From: Archangium violaceum
Lineage (GTDB): Bacteria > Myxococcota > Myxococcia > Myxococcales > Myxococcaceae
Length of the DNA: 64,000 nt
NCBI RefSeq assembly: GCF_016887565.1
Contig: NZ_CP069396.1
Location: forward strand, 4,553,001 to 4,617,000
Reading direction: 5' to 3'
Below the pieces are notes generated by a model. That model saw only the letters and a list, made by a program, of their open reading frames with translations. It was not told the origin of the DNA and searched no databases. The position numbers were made by a program, and so were the translations under genes. Below are positions 8,387 to 17,203 of this stretch, piece after piece; positions within the stretch are counted from its first letter, which is position 1; each line of letters opens with the position of its first letter.

Positions 8387-9166
8387 CTACCACTGATCGG
8401 GGTCGGCCTCGGCGAAGGTCGTGCCCGCGCCGATCTCGTCGAACCAGATGCTGCGCGTCCCCTGGCTGCCTTGCATGTACCCGTCGTCGTACCAGCCATT
8501 CGCGTAGAGACCGACGCGGAACTGGAAGTACCGGTCGTCGGCGACGGTGGTGCTCAGGTTGTACTGCTCGAGGACCTTGGTGCCGTCATACCAGAGCTTG
8601 TAGAAGCCGGTGCCGTCGCTCGCCCACTTCGCCTGGATGACGATCTTGTGCCACTCACCCGCGGTGACGGTGGCGAGATTGCCGAACGTGACGGTCTTCT
8701 GAGCGCAGACCGTGCCCTGCTTGACGCGCGTGAAGAGCTGATTGCCCGAGATCCAGACCATGCTGGACGGCATGTAGTCGTCGCAGCCGGTGTTGGAGAA
8801 GTCCGCGATGAACTGGGCGATGTTGAAAGACTGGGGCTGGAACTGCCAGTCGGCCTGCAGCCGGAAGGCGAAGCCGTAGAAGCCGGTGTCTCCGCGATGG
8901 TACACGTTGTTCTTCACGACCTCCGAGTGATAGCGGCCGTTGTACGAGGGGTCGTAGATCTGCGTGACCTTGATGGCGGTCGGGCCGTTGTAGGTGACAT
9001 TCGTCACCTCGTTCACGGAGCCATTGTGCTCCCTGTTGATGGAGTTCCAGCCGGAGAGGGTGCCGGTGTTGTGGAAGATGACGGCGGCCTCCGCGACCAG
9101 CGCGAAGGCGAGCAGTGAGACACCGACCGCGGCACTGATGTTCTTGGTTTTCTTCGTGATCTTCAT
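8387..9166 (-). CDS. Secreted polysaccharide lyase, probably PL20/glucuronan-lyase-like
   Basis: A 259-residue exported protein: a basic N-terminus and hydrophobic helix (ISAAVGVSLLAFALVAEA) form the signal peptide. The mature part is a single beta-jelly-roll-like domain with the blocks YHSEVVKNNVY, GFYGFAFRL, FNIAQFIADF, PSSMVWISGNQL, GEWHKIVIQAKW and a final SIWFDEIGAG. This arrangement is what I recall for family 20 polysaccharide lyases (fungal and bacterial glucuronan lyases), and more broadly for the heparin-lyase-like 'Polysacc_lyase' fold. It has no accessory modules. It lies next to the glucanase/LacI pair and probably acts on extracellular or fungal polysaccharide. The exact substrate is uncertain. 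Confidence 0.65.
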   Translation of the reverse strand: MKITKKTKNISAAVGVSLLAFALVAEAAVIFHNTGTLSGWNSINREHNGSVNEVTNVTYNGPTAIKVTQIYDPSYNGRYHSEVVKNNVYHRGDTGFYGFAFRLQADWQFQPQSFNIAQFIADFSNTGCDDYMPSSMVWISGNQLFTRVKQGTVCAQKTVTFGNLATVTAGEWHKIVIQAKWASDGTGFYKLWYDGTKVLEQYNLSTTVADDRYFQFRVGLYANGWYDDGYMQGSQGTRSIWFDEIGAGTTFAEADPDQW

Positions 9167-9285
9167 GAGGCTCTGGGGGTTGGGGGTGGGTTAACCAGTA
9201 AAACCAGATTAAATTACCAGGGCCGATATACCCGTGACATCCCCATTTCGAGGGAGCGTGGCACCGGGGTGCACCCCCCTGGCCC

Positions 9286-10386
9286 TCAGTGGATCCGAAG
9301 GCGGTAGAGACTTACCGGCCAGACGGTCTTCGACTGGCCCTGGTTGAACAGGCCGACCCGATCCATCTGCGGGACGGGCAGCCAGATGAAGCCCTGCTCG
9401 TCGATGACGGGAGCATCGACCCAGTGGAGGCGCGGATCCTGGATCACGGTTTCGATCCGGCCGTCCGGCGTCCGCTTCTGGAGGGCGTCTTGCGCCAGGT
9501 TGGTGAAGTAGAGATCGCCATTGGCATCCATGGCCGTGCCCCCCACCGGAGGCAGGTCGGCCCAGGGCTCGACGTGGGCGGCGAGTGCCTCGGGACGGAT
9601 GCTCGGATCATCCAACCAGCGGGTCTCGATGCGCGACCAGGGGCCACTCAAGGGGGCGAAGTAGAGCCAGTGGCCGTCGGGGCTGAGCTCCAGCGGATCC
9701 GCGTTCACCTTCAGGTCCGAGCGGTCGGGGGCTTTCACGGTCTGCCCGCCGAGCACGATGGGCCGGTCGGCGCGGGCCGTGGTCGCCGCCACACCGTCCA
9801 GCACCCGGCGTGTCTTCCCCGTCTCGAGGTCGAGCACGATGAGCCCGGGTCGGCCAGCGTCGGTCAGATAGGCGTGGCGACCGTTGAATCGGATGTCATC
9901 GATGTAGCTGCCCTCCTGGGCTGCCTCCGGCCCGAAGGGGTAGATGCGTGAGACGCGGTGGGTCTTCAAGGAGATGCGAACCACCTTGGCGCCACCGGGC
10001 AGCGGATTTCCGCCGAAGTCGGGCGCACCGGTGTCCACCACCCACAGATCTCCGGACGGGTCCCGGTGGATGGCATTGATGTTCACGAAGACGTTGCGCG
10101 GATCATCGCCAGGCTTCCAGGCATTCCAACTGGCGTCCGGATAGGGTTTGGGCCGGCCCTTGGCGTCCAGTCTGGCCAGCGCCGGGCCTTTCGAGCCGGT
10201 CCACCGCGGGCCGCTGACGAAAGTGTTTCCTTCGGCGACGGCCACGCCGTTCCAGATCATGGAGTTGCTCTCGGCGGCCACGAGCAGGGACCGCGGAGGG
10301 GTCTGTTTCTGGGTTTGAGCCTGGGCTCCTGGAGCGATGAAGGCGAAAGAGAGCCACGCCGTCATCGCGAGCGATGCGGATTTCAT
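9286..10386 (-). CDS. Major royal jelly/yellow-family (L-dopachrome tautomerase-related) propeller protein
   Basis: A 366-residue protein with a signal peptide (MKSASLAMTAWLSFAFIAP, cut near AQAQ). The body carries MRJP/yellow-family motifs: NINAIHRDPSGDLWVVDTG, the repeated 'D.. RFNGRHAYLTDAG', LELSPDGHWLYFAPLSG, and GGTAMDANGDLYFTN. Bacterial members are six-bladed propellers of periplasmic or secreted location whose substrate is mostly unknown; a few are linked to lactone or aromatic metabolism. Upstream of its start is TTTCCCTCCC on the plus strand (GGGAGG on the minus), a good ribosome site. It is 30 bases downstream of the oxidoreductase gene and probably in the same transcript. Confidence 0.8.
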   Translation of the reverse strand: MKSASLAMTAWLSFAFIAPGAQAQTQKQTPPRSLLVAAESNSMIWNGVAVAEGNTFVSGPRWTGSKGPALARLDAKGRPKPYPDASWNAWKPGDDPRNVFVNINAIHRDPSGDLWVVDTGAPDFGGNPLPGGAKVVRISLKTHRVSRIYPFGPEAAQEGSYIDDIRFNGRHAYLTDAGRPGLIVLDLETGKTRRVLDGVAATTARADRPIVLGGQTVKAPDRSDLKVNADPLELSPDGHWLYFAPLSGPWSRIETRWLDDPSIRPEALAAHVEPWADLPPVGGTAMDANGDLYFTNLAQDALQKRTPDGRIETVIQDPRLHWVDAPVIDEQGFIWLPVPQMDRVGLFNQGQSKTVWPVSLYRLRIH

Positions 10387-10416
10387 GGGAGGGATTTCCT
10401 TGTTGGAGGCGAAAGA

Positions 10417-11430
10417 TTAGAAGCCGCTCAGGACTACCTTGCCCATGGAGCGGCCACTCTCGATGACCGCGTGGGCGCGCTTCAGGTTGGCCGCGTTGAT
10501 GGGGCCCATGTTGGTCTTGAGCGTGGTGCGCAGGAGGCCCGCGTCCACCAGGTCGGCCACCTCGTTCAACAGGTGATGCTGGGCGATCATGTCCGGCGTC
10601 TGGTACCGCGCGCGGGTGAACATGAGCTCCCAGTGGATGGAGGCGCTCTTGCCCTTCAGTTTGTTGATCGGCAGGGGCTGGGCCGGATCGTCGATCAGGG
10701 CCAGCGCCCCCTGGGGAGCGAGCACCTCGACGATCTCATCGAAGTGGTTCTCGGTGTGCGTGAGCCCGAGCACGTACTCGACGCCATGGGGAACCAGCGC
10801 CTTCACCTGTTGGGCCCAGGGCTTGGAATGGTCGACCACGTGATGCGCGCCCAGCTCGCGGACCCAGGCCTGCGTCTCCGGACGCGAGGCGGTGGCGATC
10901 ACCTTCAGCCCCGTCAGCCGCCGGGCGAGCTGAATGGCGATGGAGCCCACTCCACCCGCGCCGCCCAGGATCAGCACCGAGCCGGCATCGGCGGGCTTTC
11001 CCCTGGTCACGCGCAGGCGGTCGAACAACAGCTCCCAGGCGGTGATGCTGGTCAGCGGGAGGGCGGCGGCCTCGGCGAAGCTCGAGGACTTCGGCTTGCG
11101 ACCGACGATCCGCTCGTCCACGAGCTGCTGCTCCGCGTAGGAGCCGGGCCGTTCCAGGGCTCCGGCGTAGAACACCTCATCGCCCGGCTTGAACAGCGTG
11201 GCGTCCGGGCCAACCGCGAGCACCGTTCCCGCGGCGTCCCAACCCAGGATCTTCGCCTGTCCCGAAGGGTCGACCCGGGCGCGCACCTTGACGTCCACCG
11301 GGTTCACCGAGATGGCTTCCACCTTCACGAGGAGCTCCCTGCCCGTGGGCTTCGGTGCTGGGACCTCCAGGTCGATCAGGCTCTCGGGATTCTCGATGGG
11401 CGATGGCTGGCGATACACGACGGCTTTCAT
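10417..11430 (-). CDS. MDR-superfamily zinc-independent alcohol dehydrogenase/quinone oxidoreductase
   Basis: Start at the ATG ending at 11430 (MKAVVYRQP), preceded by GAGGAG; the frame runs further upstream without a better signal. The 337-residue protein has the GroES-like N-terminal half (VNPVDVKVR, LGWDAAGTVLAVG) and a Rossmann half with the dinucleotide motif GGAGGVGSIAIQLARR followed by the family's typical GAHHVVDHS. Catalytic zinc ligands of classical alcohol dehydrogenases are absent, so it belongs to the NAD(P)H:quinone-reductase-like branch often found beside LysR regulators. It is divergent from the LysR gene, which probably controls it. Confidence 0.88.
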   Translation of the reverse strand: MKAVVYRQPSPIENPESLIDLEVPAPKPTGRELLVKVEAISVNPVDVKVRARVDPSGQAKILGWDAAGTVLAVGPDATLFKPGDEVFYAGALERPGSYAEQQLVDERIVGRKPKSSSFAEAAALPLTSITAWELLFDRLRVTRGKPADAGSVLILGGAGGVGSIAIQLARRLTGLKVIATASRPETQAWVRELGAHHVVDHSKPWAQQVKALVPHGVEYVLGLTHTENHFDEIVEVLAPQGALALIDDPAQPLPINKLKGKSASIHWELMFTRARYQTPDMIAQHHLLNEVADLVDAGLLRTTLKTNMGPINAANLKRAHAVIESGRSMGKVVLSGF

Positions 11431-11538
11431 GTGACTCTCCTCGGATGCGGCCCGTGGGGCCGCGTTCGAGGGAGACAATGCGTTCGGGATGTCGATATTC
11501 ACAATTGATAGTTGATATCGTCATCATAAACGCCCTAT
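11431..11538. promoter_or_regulatory. Divergent oxidoreductase/lysR promoter region
   Basis: The 108-base gap between the divergent genes includes an AT-rich island near 11492-11520 with interlocking inverted repeats (ATATTCA ... TGATAT around CAATTG). LysR proteins bind imperfect dyads with T-N11-A spacing in such gaps; several candidates fit here. No single site can be fixed by eye. Confidence 0.4.
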
Positions 11539-12429
11539 ATGGGCCGCATGGGCTACACCGACCTGGACATGGACCTGCTGCGCTCCTTCGTGACCGTGGT
11601 GGATGCCGGGGGGTTCACGGCCGCGGGCGCGAGGCTCGGCCGTACCCAGGCCGCCATGAGCATCCGGATCAAGCGGCTCGAGGACCTGCTCGAGCGGCGC
11701 GTTTTCGATCGGACCAGCCGGACGCCGACCCTGACTCGGGATGGAGAGCTGCTCCTGAGCTATGCGCGTCAAATCCTGAAGTTGAATGACGAGACGGTGC
11801 AGCGTTTCGCGGAGCCCGACAACGAAGGGGAGCTCCGGCTCGGAGTCGCGGAGTACTTCGTGCCGCAACACCTGCCCACCCTCCTGTCCCGCTTCACCCA
11901 GACCTACCCCCGGGTGCACATCCAGGTGAAGGTCGGGTTGAACGACAATCTCTTCCAGTTGGTCGAACGGGGTGAGTTGGATCTGGTGATCGCCCGGCGC
12001 GACAAGCCCCAGCAGGGAGGACGCCTCCTTCGCCGGGAGCGGTTGCGCTGGGTCACCGCGCAGGACTCGCGGATCGACCCCGAGGCCTCGCTCCCCATCT
12101 GCACGCTGCCGCCCCCCTGCATCTTCCGCTCGCGCGGGTTCTCGGCCCTGGAGGCGATGGGGCGGCCCTGGCGGGTGGTCTACACGAGCGAGAGTGTCAT
12201 CGGTGTCATCGCGGCGGCACGGGCCGGATTGGGCGTCGCCATCCTCCCGGAGAGCGCGCTGGCTCCGGGGCTGACGACTCTCTCCACTGAAGAGGGCTAC
12301 CCGGAGCTCGGCGACATCGAGATTGCTCTCTTCGGTGAGAAGAAGGAGCGACGCCGCCTCACGTCCACGCTCGTCCGCTTCATCGAGGAGAGCCTGCAGC
12401 CACTGCATCACTCCCAGCTGGACGCATAG
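11539..12429 (+). CDS. LysR-family transcriptional regulator
   Basis: A 296-residue regulator. The N-terminal winged helix-turn-helix is intact (LLRSFVTVVDAGGFTAAGA, TQAAMSIRIKRLED), and the rest matches the two-subdomain effector-binding region (GELRLGVAEYF; LDLVIARRD; GVIAAARAGLGVAILPES). The start could be the ATG at 11539 or the one at 11548; the latter puts the first helix at a more usual distance. It is transcribed away from the oxidoreductase gene, the classical layout for a LysR regulator and its target. Typical LysR behaviour would be autorepression plus effector-dependent activation of the neighbour. Confidence 0.92.
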   Translation: MGRMGYTDLDMDLLRSFVTVVDAGGFTAAGARLGRTQAAMSIRIKRLEDLLERRVFDRTSRTPTLTRDGELLLSYARQILKLNDETVQRFAEPDNEGELRLGVAEYFVPQHLPTLLSRFTQTYPRVHIQVKVGLNDNLFQLVERGELDLVIARRDKPQQGGRLLRRERLRWVTAQDSRIDPEASLPICTLPPPCIFRSRGFSALEAMGRPWRVVYTSESVIGVIAAARAGLGVAILPESALAPGLTTLSTEEGYPELGDIEIALFGEKKERRRLTSTLVRFIEESLQPLHHSQLDA

Positions 12430-12450
12430 GAGGGAAGGGGACGATGAGGT

Positions 12451-12468
12451 CCGGGATGTGAATCCCGG
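12451..12468. terminator. Short hairpin between convergent genes
   Basis: Perfect 7-base-pair stem with a 4-base loop (CCGGGAT GTGA ATCCCGG) in the 52-base gap between lysR and the convergent periplasmic-protein gene. There is no T-run; weak terminator candidate. Confidence 0.4.
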
Positions 12469-12481
12469 TGTGCCGCCGGGC

Positions 12482-13159
12482 TCAGCGCTTGCGCGTCCCC
12501 GCCGGCTTCTTCTCCGGTCTGCCCGGAGCGGGCGTGGGCCGCTCCACCTTGAGCAGCTCGAGGTCCGTGTTCTCCCCGGTGGCCACCTTCACGATGCCCA
12601 CCCCGGGGGCGAACCAGATGTAGCTCTCCAGCGTACGCCCCGGGGAGTCCGCCCGGCCCGAGCGCGCCGTGGTGACGTTGCGCACCTTCAGCGCCTTGAA
12701 GGTGCCGGCCGCCACCGTGACGTCCTCCTCGCCCACCACGGTCGCCTCCTTGTCGAACGTGGAGGAGAGCACCGGCCGGATGCCCCCCGGCAGCTTCGAG
12801 GACTCGGGCGGCCGCAGCTTCACCGAGAGGCTGTTCTTCCACGTGCCCCCCGGCACCATCGCCGCGGGTGCCGGCACCACCGGGCCCTCGGAGGACACCA
12901 CCTCCACGTCCATGCCCGAGGCCGACAGCAGCGTGCCCTCCAGCCCTCCCACCCCCGTGCGCACCCCGTCCGCGCTACAGGTGGCCTCGGTGCTGCCCAC
13001 CTTGCCCTTCATGTCCACCGCCAACGTGCTGGTGAGGCCCTCCGGCGTCGACTTCACCTCCCGTGTGGCCAGTGACAGCTCCGAGCGGCCCGCCCGGTAG
13101 GTGAGCCGCAGCCCCTCCTCCAACGGGAAGTACGGGTTCGGACAGCTCGCCTGGGGCAC
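12482..13159 (-). CDS. Exported protein of unknown function (DUF3108/TapB-like), start codon abnormal
   Basis: The body is a beta-rich domain with the pattern of DUF3108/TapB-like periplasmic proteins: FPLEEGLRLTYR at the N-terminus, then VTVAAGTFKALKVRNVTT and ESYIWFAPGVGIVKV near the C-terminus, ending in a basic Pro/Lys/Arg tail. The only conventional start is GTG at 13159, which gives no signal peptide. However, the same frame is open upstream to 13249 and encodes a convincing signal peptide (EPLLALSLLVGAGPAGIAAP). That extension begins with ACG at 13235-13237, preceded seven bases earlier by a perfect GGAGG. The real start is probably this ACG, either a non-standard start or a mutated ATG. 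Function unknown. Confidence 0.6.
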   Translation of the reverse strand: MPQASCPNPYFPLEEGLRLTYRAGRSELSLATREVKSTPEGLTSTLAVDMKGKVGSTEATCSADGVRTGVGGLEGTLLSASGMDVEVVSSEGPVVPAPAAMVPGGTWKNSLSVKLRPPESSKLPGGIRPVLSSTFDKEATVVGEEDVTVAAGTFKALKVRNVTTARSGRADSPGRTLESYIWFAPGVGIVKVATGENTDLELLKVERPTPAPGRPEKKPAGTRKR

Positions 13160-13472
13160 GGCCGTGTCAGACGGGGCTGCTATGCCCGCCGGGCCTGCTC
13201 CAACGAGGAGGGAGAGAGCAAGCAGGGGCTCGAACGTAGGTCGCCTCCATTAACGGTTGACTAAAGGTAGGGTCTGTTCCCGCCCGTACAACCCCCCGGT
13301 CGCCAGCCCGGTGGGCGCCATGCTTGCCTGCTCGCCTAGTGTCATGCATGGCAGGGTGATGCTTGATCGCTTGAGATCCAGCGTGCTACTCGTCTGATCG
13401 CTCCGAGGCCGATTTTTCGGCCTTCGGCGCGCTTCCTCCCTCGCCTGCCCACCTTTCGGGAGCCCGTTTCAC

Positions 13473-16400
13473 ATGCGAATCAAGCGCCTGGACATCACCG
13501 GCTTCAAATCGTTCATGGAACGCAGCGTCTTCACGTTCGATGACGGGGTGACGGGCATCGTCGGACCCAACGGGTGCGGCAAGTCCAACGTGGTGGACTC
13601 CATCCGCTGGGTGATGGGCGAGCAGAGCGCCAAGAACCTGCGCGGCCGTGGCATGGAGGACGTCATCTTCAACGGCTCGGAGTCCAAGCCGCCCCTGTCC
13701 ATGGCCGAGGTGTCGCTCACCTTCCACGTGGACGAGACGGACACCCTCCCGGCCCACCTCTCCGGCCTCTCCGAGGTGACCGTCACCCGCCGCCTCTTCC
13801 GCAGCGGCGAGTCCGAGTACCTCATCAACAAGACCATCTGCCGCCTGCTGGACATCACCGAGCTCTTCCTCGGCACCGGCGTGGGCACCAAGGCCTACTC
13901 CATCATCGAGCAGGGCCGCGTGGGCCTCATCGTCTCCAGCAAGCCCGAGGACCGGCGCCACCTCATCGAGGAGGCCGCGGGCGTCACCAAGTACAAGGCC
14001 CGCCGCAAGGCCGCCGAGCGCAAGCTGGAGGCCACCCAGGCCAACCTCCTGCGCGTCACCGACATCACCTCCGAGCTGGAGCGCCGCCTGGAGAGCCTCT
14101 CGCGCCAAGCCAAGAAGGCCGAGAAGTACAAGAAGCTCAAGACGCGCATGCGGGAGATCGAGCTGCACTCGGCCTCGCACCGCTTCCTGGCGCTCAACGT
14201 GGAGGCCAAGCAGCTCCAGGAGCGGCTGGGCAGTCTGGGCGGCGAGGAGCGCGAGGGCCTGGAGAAGATGCGCGAGCTGGAGGCCGTCATCACCTCCCGC
14301 CGCGCCGAGCTGGAGGCCGAGACCGAGGCCCTGCAGAAGCTCTCCGCCGAGGTGCACGCGATGGAGAGCGCCGTGCAGCGCGCGGATCAGGACCTGGCCT
14401 ACTGGCGCAAGGACCTGGAGGAGACGGCCGCCCGCGTCACCCAGTCCGAGACCGAGCTGCACGCCCTCAAGTCCCGCCAGGAGGAGGTGGCCGGTACCAT
14501 GGCCGCCCGCGAGGCCGAGCTGAGCAACATCGCCGGCTCCTGGAAGGAGGACGAGGTCGCCATGAAGGTGGCGCAGGAGGAGCTGCGCCGGGTGAGCCAG
14601 CTGCAGACGGAAATCTCCATGCGGCTGGAGCAGGAGCGCGCCGCGCTCGTCACCGTGGCCAGCCGCCTGGCCAACCACGAGAGCAACCTCGTCAACCTGG
14701 CCCGCCAGAAGACGGACCTGGAGGCCCGCCGCGCCCGCAACCGCGCCGAGGCCGAGTCCCTGCGCGAGCAGGAGAAGCAGCTCGAGGACGTGCGCCAGGA
14801 GGTGGCCCGCCGGGTGGAGGAGAGCCGCCACCTGTCGCTGGAGCTGGCCGAGCGCAAGGGCCATGAGGAAGAGGCGCTCGTGCGCACGCGCCAGGCCTTC
14901 ATGGAGAACGAGGTGCAGGTCATCGGCCTGCGCGAGGAGCTGAGCGACAAGCGCAGCCGGCTCGCCTCCCTGGAAGCGCTGCAGAAGGACTACGAGGGCT
15001 TCGACAAGGGCGTGCGCGCGGTGATGGTGCGCGCCGGCGAGGACGCCCGGCAGCAGGGCATCTTCGGTCTGGTGGCCGACGTCATCTCCACCACGCCCCG
15101 CTTCGAGCGCGCGGTGGAGGCCGTGCTGGGCGAGCGGCTGCAGCACGTCGTCGTGGAGAGCCGCGACAAGGGCGTGGAGCTGGTGGAGTACCTCAAGGAC
15201 GCCGCCGAGGGCCGGGGCAGCTTCCTGCCGGTGCCCCCGCCCGAGCGCGTGCCCTCCACGGTGCAGCCGGACCTGTCGCGGCCCGGCGTGCTGGCCATCG
15301 CCTTCAACGAGGTGACGTGCGAGGAGTCGCTCAAGCCCGTGGTGCAGCTGCTCCTCGGGGACGTGGTCATCGTGACGGACCTGGCCGCCGCGAAGGCGTA
15401 CGCGGACGCCGAGGGCACCGCGTACACGCTCGTCACCCTGGACGGCGAGGTGTTCCGCCCGGACGGCACCATCACCGGCGGTGAGCGCGAGGGCGCCGCG
15501 GTGGGCGCCCTGCAGAAGAAGCGGGAGATCGCCGAGCTGGCCGCCGAGGTGGCCCGGGTGGAGGAGCGCTACAACGAGATCCTCACCCGGCACTACACCC
15601 TGCAGAAGCAGATGGGGGACACGGAGGACGTGCTCAAGGGGCTGGCGAAGAACCAGCACGCCGAGGAGCTGAGCCTCGCCCACCAGGAGAAGGACCTGCA
15701 CAAGGCGAGCGAGGACCTGGCGCGGGTGCGCGACCGCATCCGGGCGCTGGACGCCGACGAGTCGCAGCTCGCGCACATGTACGACGGGCTGGCGCACGAG
15801 GAGGAGAACAGCCGGGGTGAGGTGACGCACGGCCAGGCGGACCGCGAGTCGCGCGAGGAGCGCGTGAAGCAGCTGGTGGGCGAGATCGAGTCGCTCAAGC
15901 AGCGGGGGGAGACGGCCACGTCGAACCTCACCTCGCTGAAGGTGAAGGTGGCGGCGGGCGGCGAGCGCGGGGAGTCGGCGCGCAAGGAGCTGGAGAGCCT
16001 GCTGGCCCAGAAGGAGGAGATGGCGGGCCGGGTGCGCAAGCTGGAGAACGCGGTGCGCGACGGCGCGGCGCGGGTGGAGGAGTTCCAGCGCCGCATCTCC
16101 GAGACGGAGGCGGAGCGCGCCAGGAAGACGGAGGAGCTGCGCGGGGCCTCCGAGGGCCTGGAGGCCCGCCGCATGGCCCATGGCGCGGCGTCCGGCGCGG
16201 TGCGCGAGCAGGACAACGTGCTGCGCGAGCTGCGCACGAAGCTGGACGGGCTGACCCAGGGCCTGTCGCAGATCACCCTGCGCGAGCGGGAGATCGCCCT
16301 GGAGCTGGAGCACCTGGTGGCGGGCATCCGCGAGCGGCACGCGACGGAGCTGCAGGAAGAGGTGCACCGCTACCACATGCTGCCGTCGCTGAGCGAGGAG

Positions 16401-17072
16401 GCGGAGCAGGAGCTGAAGGACCTGCGGGCGCAGGTGGAGAAGATGGGGGAGATCAACCTCACGGCCATCGACGAGCACACGGAGCTGGCCCAGCGCTCCG
16501 AGTTCCTGCTGACGCAGAAGAAGGACCTGACGGACTCGATGGAGAAGCTGCAGGAGGCGATCCGGCGCATCGACGCGTCGAGCCGCGAGCGCTTCAAGCA
16601 GACGTTCGAGATCGTGAACGAGAAGTTCCAGGCCATCTTCCCGCGGCTGTTCGGCGGCGGGCGGGCGAGCCTGGTGCTGACGAACGAGGGGCAGGGCGGA
16701 GAGCCGGGCGTGGAGATCGTGGCGCAGCCGCCGGGCAAGAAGCTGCAGAGCATGAACCTGCTGTCGGGCGGCGAGAAGGCGCTGACGGCGGTGGCGCTCA
16801 TCTTCGCCATCTTCCTCATCAAGCCGACGCCCTTCTGCCTCCTGGACGAGGTCGACGCGCCGCTGGATGAGGGCAACGTGGGCCGCTACAACGACATGGT
16901 GAAGGAGATGAGCAAGCAGTCGCAGTTCATCCTGATCACCCACAACAAGCGGACGATGGAAGTGGCGGACACGCTGTACGGCGTGACGATGGAGGAGCCG
17001 GGCATCTCGAAGCTGGTGAGCGTGAAGCTGCGAGAGGCGAAGGCGGCCAACGACAACATCACCGCCGCGTAA
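13473..17072 (+). CDS. smc: Chromosome partition protein SMC
   Basis: A full-length 1199-residue SMC ATPase, the usual size for the family. The N-terminal head has Walker A (GPNGCGKSN, residues ~32-40) and the conserved LITGFKSF-type start (LDITGFKSF). Two long coiled coils flank the hinge at about residues 510-680 (GIFGLVADVISTTPRFERAVEAV; FRPDGTITGG). The C-terminal head has the ABC signature LLSGGEKALTAVAL (~1095) and Walker B CLLDEVDAPLDEGNV (~1125), then the LITHNK switch. SMC with ScpAB condenses and segregates replicated chromosomes. No scpA or scpB gene is in the window. A REP-like repeat follows the stop. Confidence 0.98.
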   Translation: MRIKRLDITGFKSFMERSVFTFDDGVTGIVGPNGCGKSNVVDSIRWVMGEQSAKNLRGRGMEDVIFNGSESKPPLSMAEVSLTFHVDETDTLPAHLSGLSEVTVTRRLFRSGESEYLINKTICRLLDITELFLGTGVGTKAYSIIEQGRVGLIVSSKPEDRRHLIEEAAGVTKYKARRKAAERKLEATQANLLRVTDITSELERRLESLSRQAKKAEKYKKLKTRMREIELHSASHRFLALNVEAKQLQERLGSLGGEEREGLEKMRELEAVITSRRAELEAETEALQKLSAEVHAMESAVQRADQDLAYWRKDLEETAARVTQSETELHALKSRQEEVAGTMAAREAELSNIAGSWKEDEVAMKVAQEELRRVSQLQTEISMRLEQERAALVTVASRLANHESNLVNLARQKTDLEARRARNRAEAESLREQEKQLEDVRQEVARRVEESRHLSLELAERKGHEEEALVRTRQAFMENEVQVIGLREELSDKRSRLASLEALQKDYEGFDKGVRAVMVRAGEDARQQGIFGLVADVISTTPRFERAVEAVLGERLQHVVVESRDKGVELVEYLKDAAEGRGSFLPVPPPERVPSTVQPDLSRPGVLAIAFNEVTCEESLKPVVQLLLGDVVIVTDLAAAKAYADAEGTAYTLVTLDGEVFRPDGTITGGEREGAAVGALQKKREIAELAAEVARVEERYNEILTRHYTLQKQMGDTEDVLKGLAKNQHAEELSLAHQEKDLHKASEDLARVRDRIRALDADESQLAHMYDGLAHEEENSRGEVTHGQADRESREERVKQLVGEIESLKQRGETATSNLTSLKVKVAAGGERGESARKELESLLAQKEEMAGRVRKLENAVRDGAARVEEFQRRISETEAERARKTEELRGASEGLEARRMAHGAASGAVREQDNVLRELRTKLDGLTQGLSQITLREREIALELEHLVAGIRERHATELQEEVHRYHMLPSLSEEAEQELKDLRAQVEKMGEINLTAIDEHTELAQRSEFLLTQKKDLTDSMEKLQEAIRRIDASSRERFKQTFEIVNEKFQAIFPRLFGGGRASLVLTNEGQGGEPGVEIVAQPPGKKLQSMNLLSGGEKALTAVALIFAIFLIKPTPFCLLDEVDAPLDEGNVGRYNDMVKEMSKQSQFILITHNKRTMEVADTLYGVTMEEPGISKLVSVKLREAKAANDNITAA

Positions 17073-17073
17073 C

Positions 17074-17112
17074 CACCCCTCTCCCCCTGGGAGAGGGACG
17101 GGGTGAGGGTAT
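17074..17112. repeat. REP-like intergenic palindrome after smc
   Basis: CCCTCTCCC-CCT-GGGAGAGGG (9-base-pair stem at 17078-17086/17090-17098) followed by ACGGGGTGAGGGT. This composite is a form of an intergenic repeat I have seen in many high-GC proteobacterial genomes. It may double as the smc terminator. It is the only copy recognised in this window. Confidence 0.6.
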
Positions 17113-17140
17113 CCGGCCCCCGGTTGGAGCCCTCGAGAAC

Positions 17141-17176
17141 AAAAGGCGCGGAACCCATGTCCGGGTCCCGCGCCTT
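17141..17176 (-). terminator. Rho-independent terminator of first tandem lipoprotein gene
   Basis: Stem AAGGCGCGGAACCC / GGGTCCCGCGCCTT (14 pairs, one mismatch, six-base loop), followed on the minus strand by a T-run (TTTTGTT). It is nearly the same hairpin as the one after the second tandem gene. Confidence 0.8.
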
Positions 17177-17203
17177 CGTCATTCCAGGCTCACCGTGTCC
17201 CGG

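Noticed and set aside
9258-9272. TGGCAC...TGC resembling a sigma-54 promoter
   Set aside because: The spacing between GG and GC is one base too short and it points into the end of a gene.
13167-13349. Short minus-strand ORF starting MHDTRRAGK
   Set aside because: It overlaps the signal-peptide coding stretch of the exported protein in another frame, and has no ribosome site and no homology that I recognise.
13386-16943. 1185-codon minus-strand frame opposite smc
   Set aside because: Antisense shadow of smc, with no recognisable motif and low-complexity composition.
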